Of a stretch of 64,000 nucleotides of DNA, positions 8,435 to 17,404 are shown one piece after another. This DNA comes from Devosia sp. GTDB taxonomy: Bacteria; Pseudomonadota; Alphaproteobacteria; Rhizobiales; Devosiaceae. The translations under genes and the position numbers were made by a program. Each line of letters opens with the position of its first letter. Position 1 is the first letter of the stretch. The stretch is from assembly GCF_028290625.1 (NCBI RefSeq), contig NZ_JAQGJM010000044.1, positions 32,681 through 96,680 on the forward strand. Direction: 5' to 3'. The notes beneath the pieces were generated by a model, which searched no databases, was not told the origin of the DNA, and saw only the letters and a list, made by a program, of their open reading frames with translations.

Positions 8435-8635
8435 ATGCTGCGGACTGCGATTGCACGATTTCTGCGCGACCAATCGGGCGCCACGGCCATTGAATATGGC
8501 CTGATCGCGGCGCTGATTGCCGTCGCCCTGATCGGCACCATCGGCATCCTGGGCACCAACCTGACCGCACTCTACGCCGGCGGCACCGGCAGCGCCGCCA
8601 CCACTATCGGCGCCGCCGCCAACAGCATTCCCTGA
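8435..8635 (+). CDS. Flp/Fap-type IVb pilin
   Basis: This 66-residue prepilin has a short basic leader, then the class IVb processing site SGATAIEYGL: cleavage is expected after Gly15, and Glu20 is the +5 glutamate. A hydrophobic assembly helix (LIAALIAVALIGTIGIL) and a small Ala/Gly-rich tail follow. In tad systems such pilins build Flp pili for surface attachment. No tad assembly genes are in this window, so this is an orphan copy here. It is convergent with the M48 protease gene, 8 bp apart. Confidence 0.9.
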   Translation: MLRTAIARFLRDQSGATAIEYGLIAALIAVALIGTIGILGTNLTALYAGGTGSAATTIGAAANSIP

Positions 8636-8643
8636 TAGCGGCG

Positions 8644-10125
8644 CTACTGCAGCGCCACCACCTTGTACTTCTGCCCCACAACGATCGGATCGCCGGGGAA
8701 CAGGTCGTTGATGATGTAGAACAGTTCGGTGCCGCGATTAAGCCCGGCCATCTGCTTGGCCAGCGAATCGGCACTGTCGCCGGCCCGCGCTACCACGATC
8801 TTGATGCCCACCTTGCGGATCTGCGCCAGATCGGTCGCATCGGTCCGCCGGAAGCTCTTGAGCGTCGCCTCGGCGCCCTGCGCAAACCGCGCACTGTCCG
8901 CCTTGGCGGCAAAGATAAACCGATAGACCTGCCCGTCCAGCCGCATCACCGAGACCCGGAAGAACCACTGGTCGGTCTGGGCGATACCCGACGCCATGTC
9001 GACGCCGTTAAAGCTCTGCGTGGTCACGCTGTCGGCCTTGAGCCCGGCGATCCAGCCCGACTTCAAATAATCGGCCAGCCCCACATTGGAGCCGACCTCG
9101 GCGCTATCGAAGCGCACAGCCTCGCCGTCGCCAGCCACCCCGACCACTGCGTTCTGCGAATTCTGCAAGGTATACCCCTGCGGCACGGAGAACGTATACT
9201 TGCTGGCACTATGGATGAACCGCCGCCCAACGATGGAGCCCTGCGACACGCTGTCGCCAAACGTCAGGCCCGCAATGCTGGCCAGGTAGCCTTCGCGATC
9301 CACTTCGCCGACGCCCGCGGCGCCGAACATCTGTGTCGCCACCTGTACCGCTTTCTGGATGCGGTCCGGCGTCGATGGATGCGAGGACAAAAATCCCTCG
9401 CTCTGGTTCTGGCCCACGGAGAACGTGGCGAAGCGGCTCATCACGCCCAGGAACCGTGCCGCCGCCTGCGGATCGTAGCCCGCCTTGCCCGCGTATTTGA
9501 TGCCTTCGCGGTCGGCCTCAAGCTCCTGGTTCTGGCTGAAGGCCGCCAGCGACTGCTTGGAGCGATCGACCGCCTCGTTGGCCCCCGCCTCGCCGCCGAA
9601 CACGCCGCTGATCACCCGATCGACGATCTCGGTGGTCCGCGTCCTGTTGGTGCGCGCCCGCGCATGGCGCAGGGTCACGTGGGAAATTTCGTGCGCCAGC
9701 ACAGCCGCCAGTTCGCTGGTATCGGAGGCCAGCGCCAGAATGCCGCGCGTTACATAGATATAGCCGCCCGGCAGCGCGAAAGCGTTGACTTCGGCACTGT
9801 CGAGGATGGTCACCTGGAACTGCGCATTGGGCTGGTTGGCAGCCGCCAGCAGCCGCCCGACGATCCGCGCCACCATGATCTCGGCCGGCCGGTCCGAATA
9901 GACCCCGCCATAGGCCGCGATGATGCGCGGATGCTCGCGGCGCCCGATCACCACGTCATCGGGATCGGTACCCTCGGGCACCACTGTGGGTGCCGGATTA
10001 TCGCCGGTCTGCGTCACCGCAATACCGCCGGTGCTGGTCAGGGTCGTGCAGCCGCTCAGCGCCAGCAGCGAAACCGCCAGCACCGAATTGCGCAACCCAA
10101 TAGCAATGCCACCCAGAAGGTTCAT
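8644..10125 (-). CDS. M48-family zinc metalloprotease, predicted lipoprotein with LysM-like C-terminus
   Basis: The protein has 493 residues. The signal peptide VLAVSLLALSGC ends in a lipobox Cys. The M48 catalytic motif is HEISH in AAVLAHEISHVTLRHA, and the downstream Glu ligand lies in ELEADREG. The fold resembles the periplasmic chaperone/protease family of BepA. The last ~60 residues (VVARAGDSADSLAKQM to GQKYKVVALQ) look like a LysM-type peptidoglycan-binding module. Likely role: quality control of outer-membrane proteins. The ATG overlaps the stop of the upstream thermonuclease-like gene (ATGA), so the pair is one transcription unit. Confidence 0.9.
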   Translation of the reverse strand: MNLLGGIAIGLRNSVLAVSLLALSGCTTLTSTGGIAVTQTGDNPAPTVVPEGTDPDDVVIGRREHPRIIAAYGGVYSDRPAEIMVARIVGRLLAAANQPNAQFQVTILDSAEVNAFALPGGYIYVTRGILALASDTSELAAVLAHEISHVTLRHARARTNRTRTTEIVDRVISGVFGGEAGANEAVDRSKQSLAAFSQNQELEADREGIKYAGKAGYDPQAAARFLGVMSRFATFSVGQNQSEGFLSSHPSTPDRIQKAVQVATQMFGAAGVGEVDREGYLASIAGLTFGDSVSQGSIVGRRFIHSASKYTFSVPQGYTLQNSQNAVVGVAGDGEAVRFDSAEVGSNVGLADYLKSGWIAGLKADSVTTQSFNGVDMASGIAQTDQWFFRVSVMRLDGQVYRFIFAAKADSARFAQGAEATLKSFRRTDATDLAQIRKVGIKIVVARAGDSADSLAKQMAGLNRGTELFYIINDLFPGDPIVVGQKYKVVALQ

Positions 10126-10961
10126 CGTGTGGCCAAAACCTCGATCTGTTCGGGATGGGTAATTTCGATGCGTGGACCATCCCGGTCATCCACCCACCCC
10201 CTGATTCGCACCAGCGCGCCTTCGAACCCCATGGGATCGATACCCGCCGCCACAAATAGACGCAACGCTGGCGCTTCGATCACCGCGGTGAAGTCCTCGT
10301 TCCAGAACCGGCCGAAATTAAGATAGAGCCGCCCGCCCGCTTGGTCCGCCAGCAGCACTCGCCCTTCGACCAGTTCGTAGTGACCGGCAAGAGCGAGCAA
10401 ATCGGCTGGCTTGTCTGCCGCCCGCACGCTGTAATAGGGATCGCTCCAGATGCCAAGCCCGGCCATGCGCGCCCGCCCTTCGGCGGCGTACAATTGATCG
10501 AGACATGCACGATTATCCGGAAACGAATAGACCCGCACCATACCTTGCGCGACCATCTGCTGCTGCGCCCAGATTTCGCCCCCAGGCGCTTCCACGAACA
10601 CATGCGCCAAAGCCCGCTCGTAGCGGTCGATTTCCTCGCCGCCGTAGCCCAGCCGCACGGTTTTGTTGAGCACCAGCGCCGCAAGCGCCGCCTTGGATTC
10701 CTCGCCCTTGGGCCAGGTTGGAAAGCCCTCGCGCCCGAGCGGCAATTTGGGCGCCTGCGTGCCGATCAGCCGCACCACGGTGCCGCTGTCGAGCACCACC
10801 GTGTCGCCGTCCGTCACCTGCACGACCACGCCGCCCGGCGCGAAGCGCAGGTCCTCGCATGCCAAAGCCGCCGCCGAAACTGACGACAGCGCCGCGAGCG
10901 CAGCCAACCGAACGATGCTGGACCTGACCAATGGAGCCCCGAAAAACAATTCGTTCACCAT
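10122..10961 (-). CDS. Secreted thermonuclease-like (SNase fold) protein, probably catalytically altered
   Basis: This 279-residue protein has a signal peptide (LAALAALSSVSAAALA, about residues 18-34). An SNase-like OB-fold domain follows, with the calcium-site strand VTDGDTVVL and the catalytic-arginine strand VVRLIGTQAPK. Compared with staphylococcal nuclease numbering, Arg35 and Arg87 are kept (RLIG and RYERALAHVFV), but Asp40 and the general base Glu43 are Gln and Lys. A classical nuclease activity is therefore doubtful. A second small beta domain makes up the C-terminus. The gene is translationally coupled to the M48 lipoprotein protease. Confidence 0.82.
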   Translation of the reverse strand: MVNELFFGAPLVRSSIVRLAALAALSSVSAAALACEDLRFAPGGVVVQVTDGDTVVLDSGTVVRLIGTQAPKLPLGREGFPTWPKGEESKAALAALVLNKTVRLGYGGEEIDRYERALAHVFVEAPGGEIWAQQQMVAQGMVRVYSFPDNRACLDQLYAAEGRARMAGLGIWSDPYYSVRAADKPADLLALAGHYELVEGRVLLADQAGGRLYLNFGRFWNEDFTAVIEAPALRLFVAAGIDPMGFEGALVRIRGWVDDRDGPRIEITHPEQIEVLATR

Positions 10962-11126
10962 GCACCCAAATAAGGCAAAAAGGGATTAACGAGTTGACAA
11001 TGACCCACCCAAAAGCCCCCACTGGGTGTTTCTCCCCATATGTTGCCTCTTTGCCGCTACCGCATTGCGGTCACGCGCGAAGTTCTGGTTTGAACTGCGC
11101 CCAAGTTTTGCTATTCAAGGCCCCGT

Positions 11127-11203
11127 GGTCCCGTAGCTCAGCTGGATAGAGCACAGGATTCCTAATCCTGGGGTCGTGGGTTCGAATCCCGCCGGGGTCA
11201 CCA
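11127..11203 (+). tRNA. tRNA-Arg (anticodon CCT)
   Basis: A 77-base cloverleaf can be folded. The acceptor stem is GGTCCCG / CGGGGTC (with two G-U pairs) and the D arm starts TAGCTCAGCTGGATAGAGC. The anticodon stem-loop is CAGGA-TTCCTAA-TCCTG, giving anticodon CCT. The T arm GTGGG-TTCGAAT-CCCGC and an encoded CCA end follow. Upstream sequence GGCCCCGTGG partly repeats the 5' acceptor. tRNA 3' ends are frequent integration sites, and the Tn7-like element's left end starts 5 bp after this CCA. Confidence 0.96.
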
Positions 11204-11208
11204 CCACT

Positions 11209-11300
11209 TGTCGCCCGGTGTCGGGCCAAATCATAACTGAGTCGATTCCAAAAACTTTTGAATCGATTCCAAAGGCAGTTGAGTCGACTAAGTCATTGCC
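11209..11300 (+). repeat. Left transposon end with three spaced TnsB-type sites
   Basis: The terminal TGTCGCCCGGTGTCGGG is followed by TGAGTCG at 11238, TGAATCG at 11259 and TGAGTCG at 11280, exactly 21 bp apart. The first two share the longer core TGA(G/A)TCGATTCCAAA. Regularly spaced repeats in one orientation are what a Tn7-like transposase binds. Confidence 0.85.
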
Positions 11301-11501
11301 GGCGCATCGTTTACGCTGAAATCCCCAAGATTATTTTCGAAATGGGATACCCGGTATTTCTGGCGCCAAACGCCGGTTTTGCGGGGTTTTCCGGACCAGC
11401 TGGCGCTTGCTGACGGACGGAAATCGAAATCCTTCTCGCCGCGTTAGCCTGTCGTAAATCCGATTCGGCCAAATCCCCCGCGTTTTTAATCCGAACGCGA
11501 G

Positions 11502-13766
11502 ATGCCGATGCCCAAGACTGCCTCCCTCACCCCACGCATGATTTCGGAGTTCTGCCGGCTACGCTTGGCGAAGATCCTGGAACCCGAGGAGAGGGAGGCG
11601 ATCACAAGATACCTGGTGGACTTGCTGGAGCTCATGGCCTTCCCGCCGTATCGAGGGAAATGGGTCGAATGGGCCGAGGTCGCCGTAGCGTCCGGCGTGG
11701 ACAAGGGGCGGCTGAACGGTGCCAGACACCAACTCCAGCCGGTATTCGACGCCGTCTCGCGCGCCGTTGCCATGCATGAGATCACACCAGCTACGCGGAG
11801 CATGCCAGCCAAGCTATCGAAGGTGGGTAGCCCGTCGAAAGCAGCCGGACGAAAGCGTGGCCCCAAGCCGCGCCCGATCGTAGAATTTCCCGAACCGCTC
11901 TGGACCGAGTGGGAAGACCCGGTGACGCTGTCGGAGGCTTTGGTTCTCCACATGCGGCGACACGGTGACAGTGTCCGCCACCTGTTCTTGGCGCTGGAGT
12001 CAGCTGGAAATGCCCAGGACCAGCGGACGTTGATGAAGTGGTGCACCGGGCAGCTGCTGCCGCGGACGGTCCAGAGCTTTGCCGTGCTCGCCGCGATCGA
12101 AAATCGCTATCGCCTCCCGCAAGGCTACTTCAAATCCAAGCTGTCCCACGGCGCCCGGGCGACCTATGGCCAACGCCTCGAGGGCATACCGGCAGCGGAA
12201 CGGCGCCGGCTGGCGTGGCATCTCCCAGACGATTTCCTCACCCGATCGAAGGCCGAGCAAGACGAGATCCTTACATGGGTGCGACGCGTCATCATTTCCG
12301 GGTCGACGGATTACCGGCGCTACCAAGCCGAAGCCATGAAGCAGAGGTATGCCGTCCGCTTCACGGCGTTCCAGGGCCGCCCACGCAAGCCTTCCGCCGT
12401 GGCCAACGATCACGACAAGGATGACGAGCTCGACGCCGAACTCGAGTCGGCAGTTGTGGATGCGCCGGCGGCGCTGGACCGCGAGATGAACGAGCTACTT
12501 CGCTTCAAGACGGCGACGCTGACCGCCTTTGGCTTCCAGCGGAACGGTGTCTGGAATGGCGAGACCGCTTCGCAGAAGGTCGAGCATCTCGGCCTGATGT
12601 TTGGGGCGCTGGCGTCCGACCCGCGCAGCACCGTGAAAGGTTGCGGTGTGCCTCTCGATAGCCTGTGCTTCGCCATGTTGGTATTCCCTGCGGTCTGGGA
12701 CTGGTATCTGCAATGGCGCGAGCGGCGCCGCGGCTTCTACACCAAGTGGGAGGTCGACATGTTGAGCGTTGTCCTCGGCATGACGCGCACTGACACCGGC
12801 TGGATCCGGCAGACGCCGTCGCTGGCCGATCGGCTACGCCCGATCCCGGGCTTGGTCTCGAAAGAGGACATCGACGGCGCCAGGGAGAACTGGGACGCCG
12901 CATGCGACAGTTTCCACAAGCATGCCCGGCATCGGATCAAGGAAATCCAGCGCGTGGCCCGCATCCATCGCGACCCGTTCGAGCCGATTCTGCCGGTTCT
13001 TGAATCCGCCAGCCCGGTCGGTGAATACCGCAAGATCACCGAGGAGATCGTACGCCTGATGCCAGACGAGCGCCGATACCCACGCGCCACCGCGGAGGCC
13101 GTCAGGTCGTTCCTGCTGCTTCGCCTGGGCATGCACCTGGGTCTGCGGCAGCGGAACCTGCGGGAGCTACTGGTGTGCCCTCGTGGCCGTGTGCCGACCT
13201 CGGAGAGGCACCTCGAGGACAAGAAGAGGGGCGAACTGCGATGGAGCGACCGTGACCAGGGCTGGGAGGTGCTCATCCCTGCTGTCGCCTTCAAGAACTC
13301 GACGTCGTCGTTTTTCGGATCGAAGCCATTCCGACTGGTGCTGCCCGACCTGGCCGGCCTCTACGACATGATCGACGCCTACCTAGACCGCCATCGTGCC
13401 CGCCTCATCGGCAATGCCGCCGACCCCGGGACGTTCTTCGTGAAATCGGTAAAGAAGACCAGCGCCGACGCCTCCTACAACCAGAACACGTTCTACGAAG
13501 CCTGGCGCCTGACCATCCAACGGTACGGCATCTACAACCCCTACACCGGCCGCGGGGTCATCCGGGGCCTGCTCCCTCATGGGCCGCACAACGTCCGCGA
13601 CGTCCTGGCTACCCACATCCTCAAGCAGACCGGTTCATATGAGCAGGCCAGCTACGCCATTCAGGACACGCCCGACATGGTGCAACAGCACTACGGGCGT
13701 TTCTTGCCCCAGGACAAGGCGGCGATCGCGGCCAAGATCCTCAACCGTGTGTGGGAGGCGGCGTGA
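11502..13766 (+). CDS. Large tyrosine recombinase / phage integrase-family protein
   Basis: This 754-residue protein has its C-terminal third in the tyrosine recombinase pattern. The first catalytic Arg lies in LGLRQRNLREL (Arg549 or Arg551), the His-x-x-Arg box is PHNVRDVLATHIL (His696, Arg699), and the candidate nucleophile is Tyr731 in VQQHYGRF. The usual second His/Trp position reads IQDTP. The N-terminal ~450 residues are unusually long for an integrase and not recognised; they include an acidic patch (DHDKDDELDAELES). The start at 11502 has only a weak ribosome site, and Met3 is possible. The gene lies just inside the left transposon end beside tRNA-Arg. It may catalyse recombination, or act in target recognition; neither is shown. 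Confidence 0.8.
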   Translation: MPMPKTASLTPRMISEFCRLRLAKILEPEEREAITRYLVDLLELMAFPPYRGKWVEWAEVAVASGVDKGRLNGARHQLQPVFDAVSRAVAMHEITPATRSMPAKLSKVGSPSKAAGRKRGPKPRPIVEFPEPLWTEWEDPVTLSEALVLHMRRHGDSVRHLFLALESAGNAQDQRTLMKWCTGQLLPRTVQSFAVLAAIENRYRLPQGYFKSKLSHGARATYGQRLEGIPAAERRRLAWHLPDDFLTRSKAEQDEILTWVRRVIISGSTDYRRYQAEAMKQRYAVRFTAFQGRPRKPSAVANDHDKDDELDAELESAVVDAPAALDREMNELLRFKTATLTAFGFQRNGVWNGETASQKVEHLGLMFGALASDPRSTVKGCGVPLDSLCFAMLVFPAVWDWYLQWRERRRGFYTKWEVDMLSVVLGMTRTDTGWIRQTPSLADRLRPIPGLVSKEDIDGARENWDAACDSFHKHARHRIKEIQRVARIHRDPFEPILPVLESASPVGEYRKITEEIVRLMPDERRYPRATAEAVRSFLLLRLGMHLGLRQRNLRELLVCPRGRVPTSERHLEDKKRGELRWSDRDQGWEVLIPAVAFKNSTSSFFGSKPFRLVLPDLAGLYDMIDAYLDRHRARLIGNAADPGTFFVKSVKKTSADASYNQNTFYEAWRLTIQRYGIYNPYTGRGVIRGLLPHGPHNVRDVLATHILKQTGSYEQASYAIQDTPDMVQQHYGRFLPQDKAAIAAKILNRVWEAA

Positions 13767-13808
13767 TTGGTTCGAGCCCTAAAGCCTCCAAAGTACCCGC
13801 GAGGTCAT

Positions 13809-14234
13809 TTATAGTGGCTTCCGCGCCTTCGATACCGGGCTTAAGTAGATTCTGCCGGCTTTGGTTTTCGTCACTACGACGGGGACCATTTTCACCCGCG
13901 AATGGCTGATAACTATCTCTTCCTTGTGTTGGGGTATGCGTGCCACCAGAGGTTGGATGAGCGGACCGTTCGAGGCGTTCCGCTTCCGATGGTCGAGCCG
14001 GCGTGCCTGATCGCGCTTCTGCTTTGCTACGGCCTGGTCATGCTTCTTTGCGGCAGCCTCGTTGCGTTCCTTAGCAACCTTAAGCCCCAGATTAGGGGAA
14101 CTCCCGTCCGCACGTTCGGGAACGAGAAGCGGCTTGGCGTTCTTCCGCTTCCCGCCCCCACGCTGCTTAAAAGTGAACCAGCCAGACGTCGGGCCGACTA
14201 CCGTACTTCCGCCCAAATATCCGCCCTTGCCCAT
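13809..14234 (-). CDS. Small basic hypothetical protein
   Basis: The protein has 141 residues and is not recognised. The ATG at 14234 was chosen for its upstream GGAGGG and for the start MGKGGYLGGSTVVGPTSGWF. A Lys/Arg-rich, probably helical middle section (ERNEAAAKKHDQAVAKQKRD) follows, and a short beta-like C-terminus (MVPVVVTKTKAGRIYLSP). The very basic composition could suit nucleic-acid binding, but nothing proves it. The gene is convergent with the recombinase gene and follows the secreted-protein gene at the end of the BREX strand. The opposite-strand open frame here has no family signal. Confidence 0.5.
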   Translation of the reverse strand: MGKGGYLGGSTVVGPTSGWFTFKQRGGGKRKNAKPLLVPERADGSSPNLGLKVAKERNEAAAKKHDQAVAKQKRDQARRLDHRKRNASNGPLIQPLVARIPQHKEEIVISHSRVKMVPVVVTKTKAGRIYLSPVSKARKPL

Positions 14235-14378
14235 CAAAGCCCTCCAGCAATGAACGATGACAATAGCAACTTTCTTTCTTAAATCCACCCATCCTCAAGA
14301 TTAGGAAACTGCCAACGATAGGTCTCTACTTAGGCGTCCACGTTATTCTTTTATCCGCCTTCGGGCCGTTCGCGAGTA

Positions 14379-15338
14379 TTAGCAGCCCACACAAGACCAC
14401 AGTGCGACGGCTGCTGCCCGCGAGCCGCCAAGATCGACCGTGATTTGCTCGCGGCCCATCCGGAAGACGAGTTCTGAACTGGCCTCGAAGGGTGTCTGGA
14501 ACCCCTCCTCTTCGCCACCGCCCAATAAAGTCAAAACGTTCGGATTACGGACCTCGACGCCAGCTATGGGGAAAGTCGTGCCATCAAACAGTATGTCTGC
14601 ATCGATTCTAGCGCCTTCCTCGAAGTTCCAATCCTTGTTGTAGAGGTTTAGTTGGAAAGCCTCGTTCCCATTGGCGTAGACCATCAACGCAACCTTGGCG
14701 TTTACGTCCTTGGTCATCAAGCAACCGCCATCCGGATCGTCCTTAATGGGCGCACCTGTCCAGCCTGCGACGGAAAATTCGCCGGGCTTCGTTGACGACG
14801 CTCCGCTGGCAGCATCTGACAAGTCGGTGATCTTAGGTTCCGAACCATCTGTCCTGAACTGAAGGAGGTAGGCATCGCCCGTCGAATCCACCCCCTGGCA
14901 GCTTATCGTCATCGGCCCGTTGTATGGATTGCTGTAGGCGCAACCACCAGTGACGTCCGTAGCTGTCGGCGGGACACCTTCGATACCGAGGTTCAGAATT
15001 ACCTTGTCTAGACTCTGGAGCTGACTATCGGCGTCGGGCTTGGCGCCTTCCATGCCGCTGAAGGTCATGACGACGCCCTTGTCGCCCACCGTGACGGTAA
15101 ACCCGGTTCGCCCTGTCTTGTAGATCGATTGCAGTATCAACCCATTGCAATCGTCCGAGAAATTGTTCCCAGCTGCCACTAGACGCTCGCAGTCCCCGGA
15201 CAGGGAGGCCATGCCGGTCAAGTTGCTCAGGTCTTGGGCGGCGGTGGGCGTAGAAGATAATACTAAGGCGCCAGCAGCTACGCATAGCCAATGAGTGAGC
15301 ATCTTCCGGAAAAGCCGATCGCTGAAAATGGAAGCCAT
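14379..15338 (-). CDS. Secreted hypothetical protein coupled to brxL
   Basis: This 319-residue protein has a clear Sec signal peptide (MLTHWLCVAAGALVLSSTPTAAQ, cleavage expected after TAAQ or nearby). The mature part is acidic and rich in Gly, Asp and Thr, with several cysteines (GDCERL, SDDCNGL, GGCAYS, SCQGV, GGCLMT, the terminal CVGC) that could form disulphides. No family is recognised. The ATG overlaps the brxL stop by one base (TGATG), so it is translated from the BREX messenger. A periplasmic protein is not a standard BREX component, so this may be an accessory gene or independent cargo. Confidence 0.72.
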   Translation of the reverse strand: MASIFSDRLFRKMLTHWLCVAAGALVLSSTPTAAQDLSNLTGMASLSGDCERLVAAGNNFSDDCNGLILQSIYKTGRTGFTVTVGDKGVVMTFSGMEGAKPDADSQLQSLDKVILNLGIEGVPPTATDVTGGCAYSNPYNGPMTISCQGVDSTGDAYLLQFRTDGSEPKITDLSDAASGASSTKPGEFSVAGWTGAPIKDDPDGGCLMTKDVNAKVALMVYANGNEAFQLNLYNKDWNFEEGARIDADILFDGTTFPIAGVEVRNPNVLTLLGGGEEEGFQTPFEASSELVFRMGREQITVDLGGSRAAAVALWSCVGC

Positions 15339-17404
15339 CAATCGATGCCCATCGCCTTGAATACCGCGTCCACCGGATCGGCATAAAACGAGGTCTGAAA
15401 CTTGGTGAACAACTCGGCTGGCACCGTGGCGATGTCAACCGCACTGGCCATTGGAAGCAATATCCGCTTCGCCCCTGCGTCGAACGCCACCTGCAAGCAC
15501 TCGGCGAGGTTTTCCACGGGCACGATGTTTCCTCCCAAGCTCATGTCGCCAAGAACCGCCATCTGGCTTTGCAGGGGCCTTTTGAGGACGCCGGAGCAGT
15601 AGGCCACGAACCCGGCCAACGTGATCGCACGTGGCGCGCCCGTGTTGTGGAGCTCGACCATGTGAAGGTGGAAGTCATGGTCGTTGACCCGAATGCCGGA
15701 GCTGATCCGCTGCCCGTTTGCCTTGAAGTAGTCGAAAGCGACCTTCAAGGCTTCCCTCGATCCTGCATTTGACCCCAGGCCGGACGTGGTCAACTTGCCA
15801 GATCCGGCGGTAGTCTGGGTTTCGATGCGGTAGAGACCGAGATGCCCGCCGGCGCCGGTAGCGATCGTATGCAAGGCTCCGGGGCTGAGAGCACTGTCAG
15901 AAATCAGCTTTCCACCGCCCTGCTCGGGAACTGGAACGAAGGTTTCCTCCAGCGTCTCCTGGTCAATGTAGGAGAAGTGGACGTCGAAGAACTCCATGCC
16001 GCCGATCTTCTTCAGCTGCTCTTTCACCCGGCGCCTGCCCTCAAGGGCGTAGGCGAGGCAGCGGCGGACTGCTTCCTTGTCGAAGTCCCCGCCGGGATGC
16101 AGCAGCTTCAACAATCCGGATACCGTGCGCTTCACGGCGATGGTGTCGCGCTGGTTCAGGTTGTTGCCGAGCTTGAAATAGCGGTCGATGGCGTCGGAGA
16201 AGTTCCGCTTCCGCATCTCGCGCATGTATTCTGCCAGGTAGTCCGTGATCAGGCCGAAGCGATTGGTGAAAAACTCCGGACGCATCTTCGGAATCTCCCA
16301 GCCCGGGATGTAGGCATGAAATCGATCGAAGAAAGCGGAATCGATCATGACCTCCGGAAACGGTGCCAAGAGATGGCTGGTCTTGATGAGGTTGTCGACA
16401 TTGCTGATGTTGCCGACGAAGACCATGGAAGCGGAGGCCGCAACGGCGTCGCGACCACGTGCGAACGAGCCGGAGGCCATGAAGTCCTTCATGATCTGCA
16501 CGCCGTCCTTGTCCTTGAACGAGATGCCGGCGACCTCGTCAAAGGCGACCACATCCCAAAGGCCGACTAATCCCACGGCACGGCTAGACATATTGTAGAA
16601 CAGGTTCGCCACGGTCGTCTGGCCGCCGGAGATCAGGATGCTGTTGGGGCTGCATTCCTTGTAGACATGGCTTTTCCCGGTGCCCTTGGGCCCGAGTTCG
16701 CAGACGTTGTAATTGTTCTCCACGAACGGAACGAGGCGCGTCAAAAGGTGCCACTTGGCCCGCTCGTTGAAATGAGAAGGCTCCATACCGGTAGAGCGCA
16801 GGAGGACATCAAGCCACTCGCTTTCCGAGAATGCCTTCCGACCTTCAAACAGCTCGCCCATGTCCATGTTGGGCATCTGGATCGGCTTGATGTCGCTAAT
16901 GCTGAAGGGCGACTTCTTCTGCCCCTCCTCGAAGAAGTAGTGGATTGTGACGATCGACCAGATTCCGCCGGCGAGCAGCTTTTCGTACTTCTTGACGTCC
17001 GACGATGAAATGGACGCGTCCTTCACGCCCAGGTTCGACAACAGCGCCTCATAGATATCGCGCTTTTCGTTTAGGCGAACGGTGACCTTGTCGATAACTT
17101 TGTAGCTGCCGCGCTCCCGGATCTTGGACTTCACCTTTTCGGCTTCATCCGGACGAACGTAATTTTCCGAAAGGATGCGCTTCACGTTCTCCATGCCGTC
17201 GCGAATGGTCGCCTCGTCATCCGAAGCGCAGTACATCCCCAGGAGGTATTCGAGTACGTAGACGGGGACGTTCGCCCCCTCCTTCAACAATTTCGTAAGA
17301 TCCTTGCGAACGACCTTGCCGGCGAAGTGACGGTTCAGCAGGTCATCGATGCTGCTGCCGGACGGCTCAGAAATCGTTGGAGAAGGCGAGGTCAATGACG
17401 ACAT
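15338..17404 (-). CDS. brxL: BREX system Lon-like AAA+ protein BrxL
   Basis: The 688-residue length is typical of BrxL from type I BREX. An N-terminal helical domain (1-150) precedes the AAA+ core, with Walker A GPKGTGKS (238-245) and Walker B VVAFDEVAG. The C-terminal ~180 residues resemble the Lon S16 domain (LGDMSLGGNIVPVENL, GAKRILLP). At the place where Lon has its catalytic Ser (DGPSAG-like) this protein reads TGAPRA, so peptidase activity is doubtful. It is the last core gene of the BREX operon. Its start lies 38 bp inside pglZ, and its stop overlaps a secreted-protein gene. Confidence 0.95.
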   Translation of the reverse strand: MSSLTSPSPTISEPSGSSIDDLLNRHFAGKVVRKDLTKLLKEGANVPVYVLEYLLGMYCASDDEATIRDGMENVKRILSENYVRPDEAEKVKSKIRERGSYKVIDKVTVRLNEKRDIYEALLSNLGVKDASISSSDVKKYEKLLAGGIWSIVTIHYFFEEGQKKSPFSISDIKPIQMPNMDMGELFEGRKAFSESEWLDVLLRSTGMEPSHFNERAKWHLLTRLVPFVENNYNVCELGPKGTGKSHVYKECSPNSILISGGQTTVANLFYNMSSRAVGLVGLWDVVAFDEVAGISFKDKDGVQIMKDFMASGSFARGRDAVAASASMVFVGNISNVDNLIKTSHLLAPFPEVMIDSAFFDRFHAYIPGWEIPKMRPEFFTNRFGLITDYLAEYMREMRKRNFSDAIDRYFKLGNNLNQRDTIAVKRTVSGLLKLLHPGGDFDKEAVRRCLAYALEGRRRVKEQLKKIGGMEFFDVHFSYIDQETLEETFVPVPEQGGGKLISDSALSPGALHTIATGAGGHLGLYRIETQTTAGSGKLTTSGLGSNAGSREALKVAFDYFKANGQRISSGIRVNDHDFHLHMVELHNTGAPRAITLAGFVAYCSGVLKRPLQSQMAVLGDMSLGGNIVPVENLAECLQVAFDAGAKRILLPMASAVDIATVPAELFTKFQTSFYADPVDAVFKAMGID

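Noticed and set aside
13902..14282. Plus-strand frame over the small basic protein
   Set aside because: The minus-strand frame has a better ribosome site and start; the plus frame looks like its complement.
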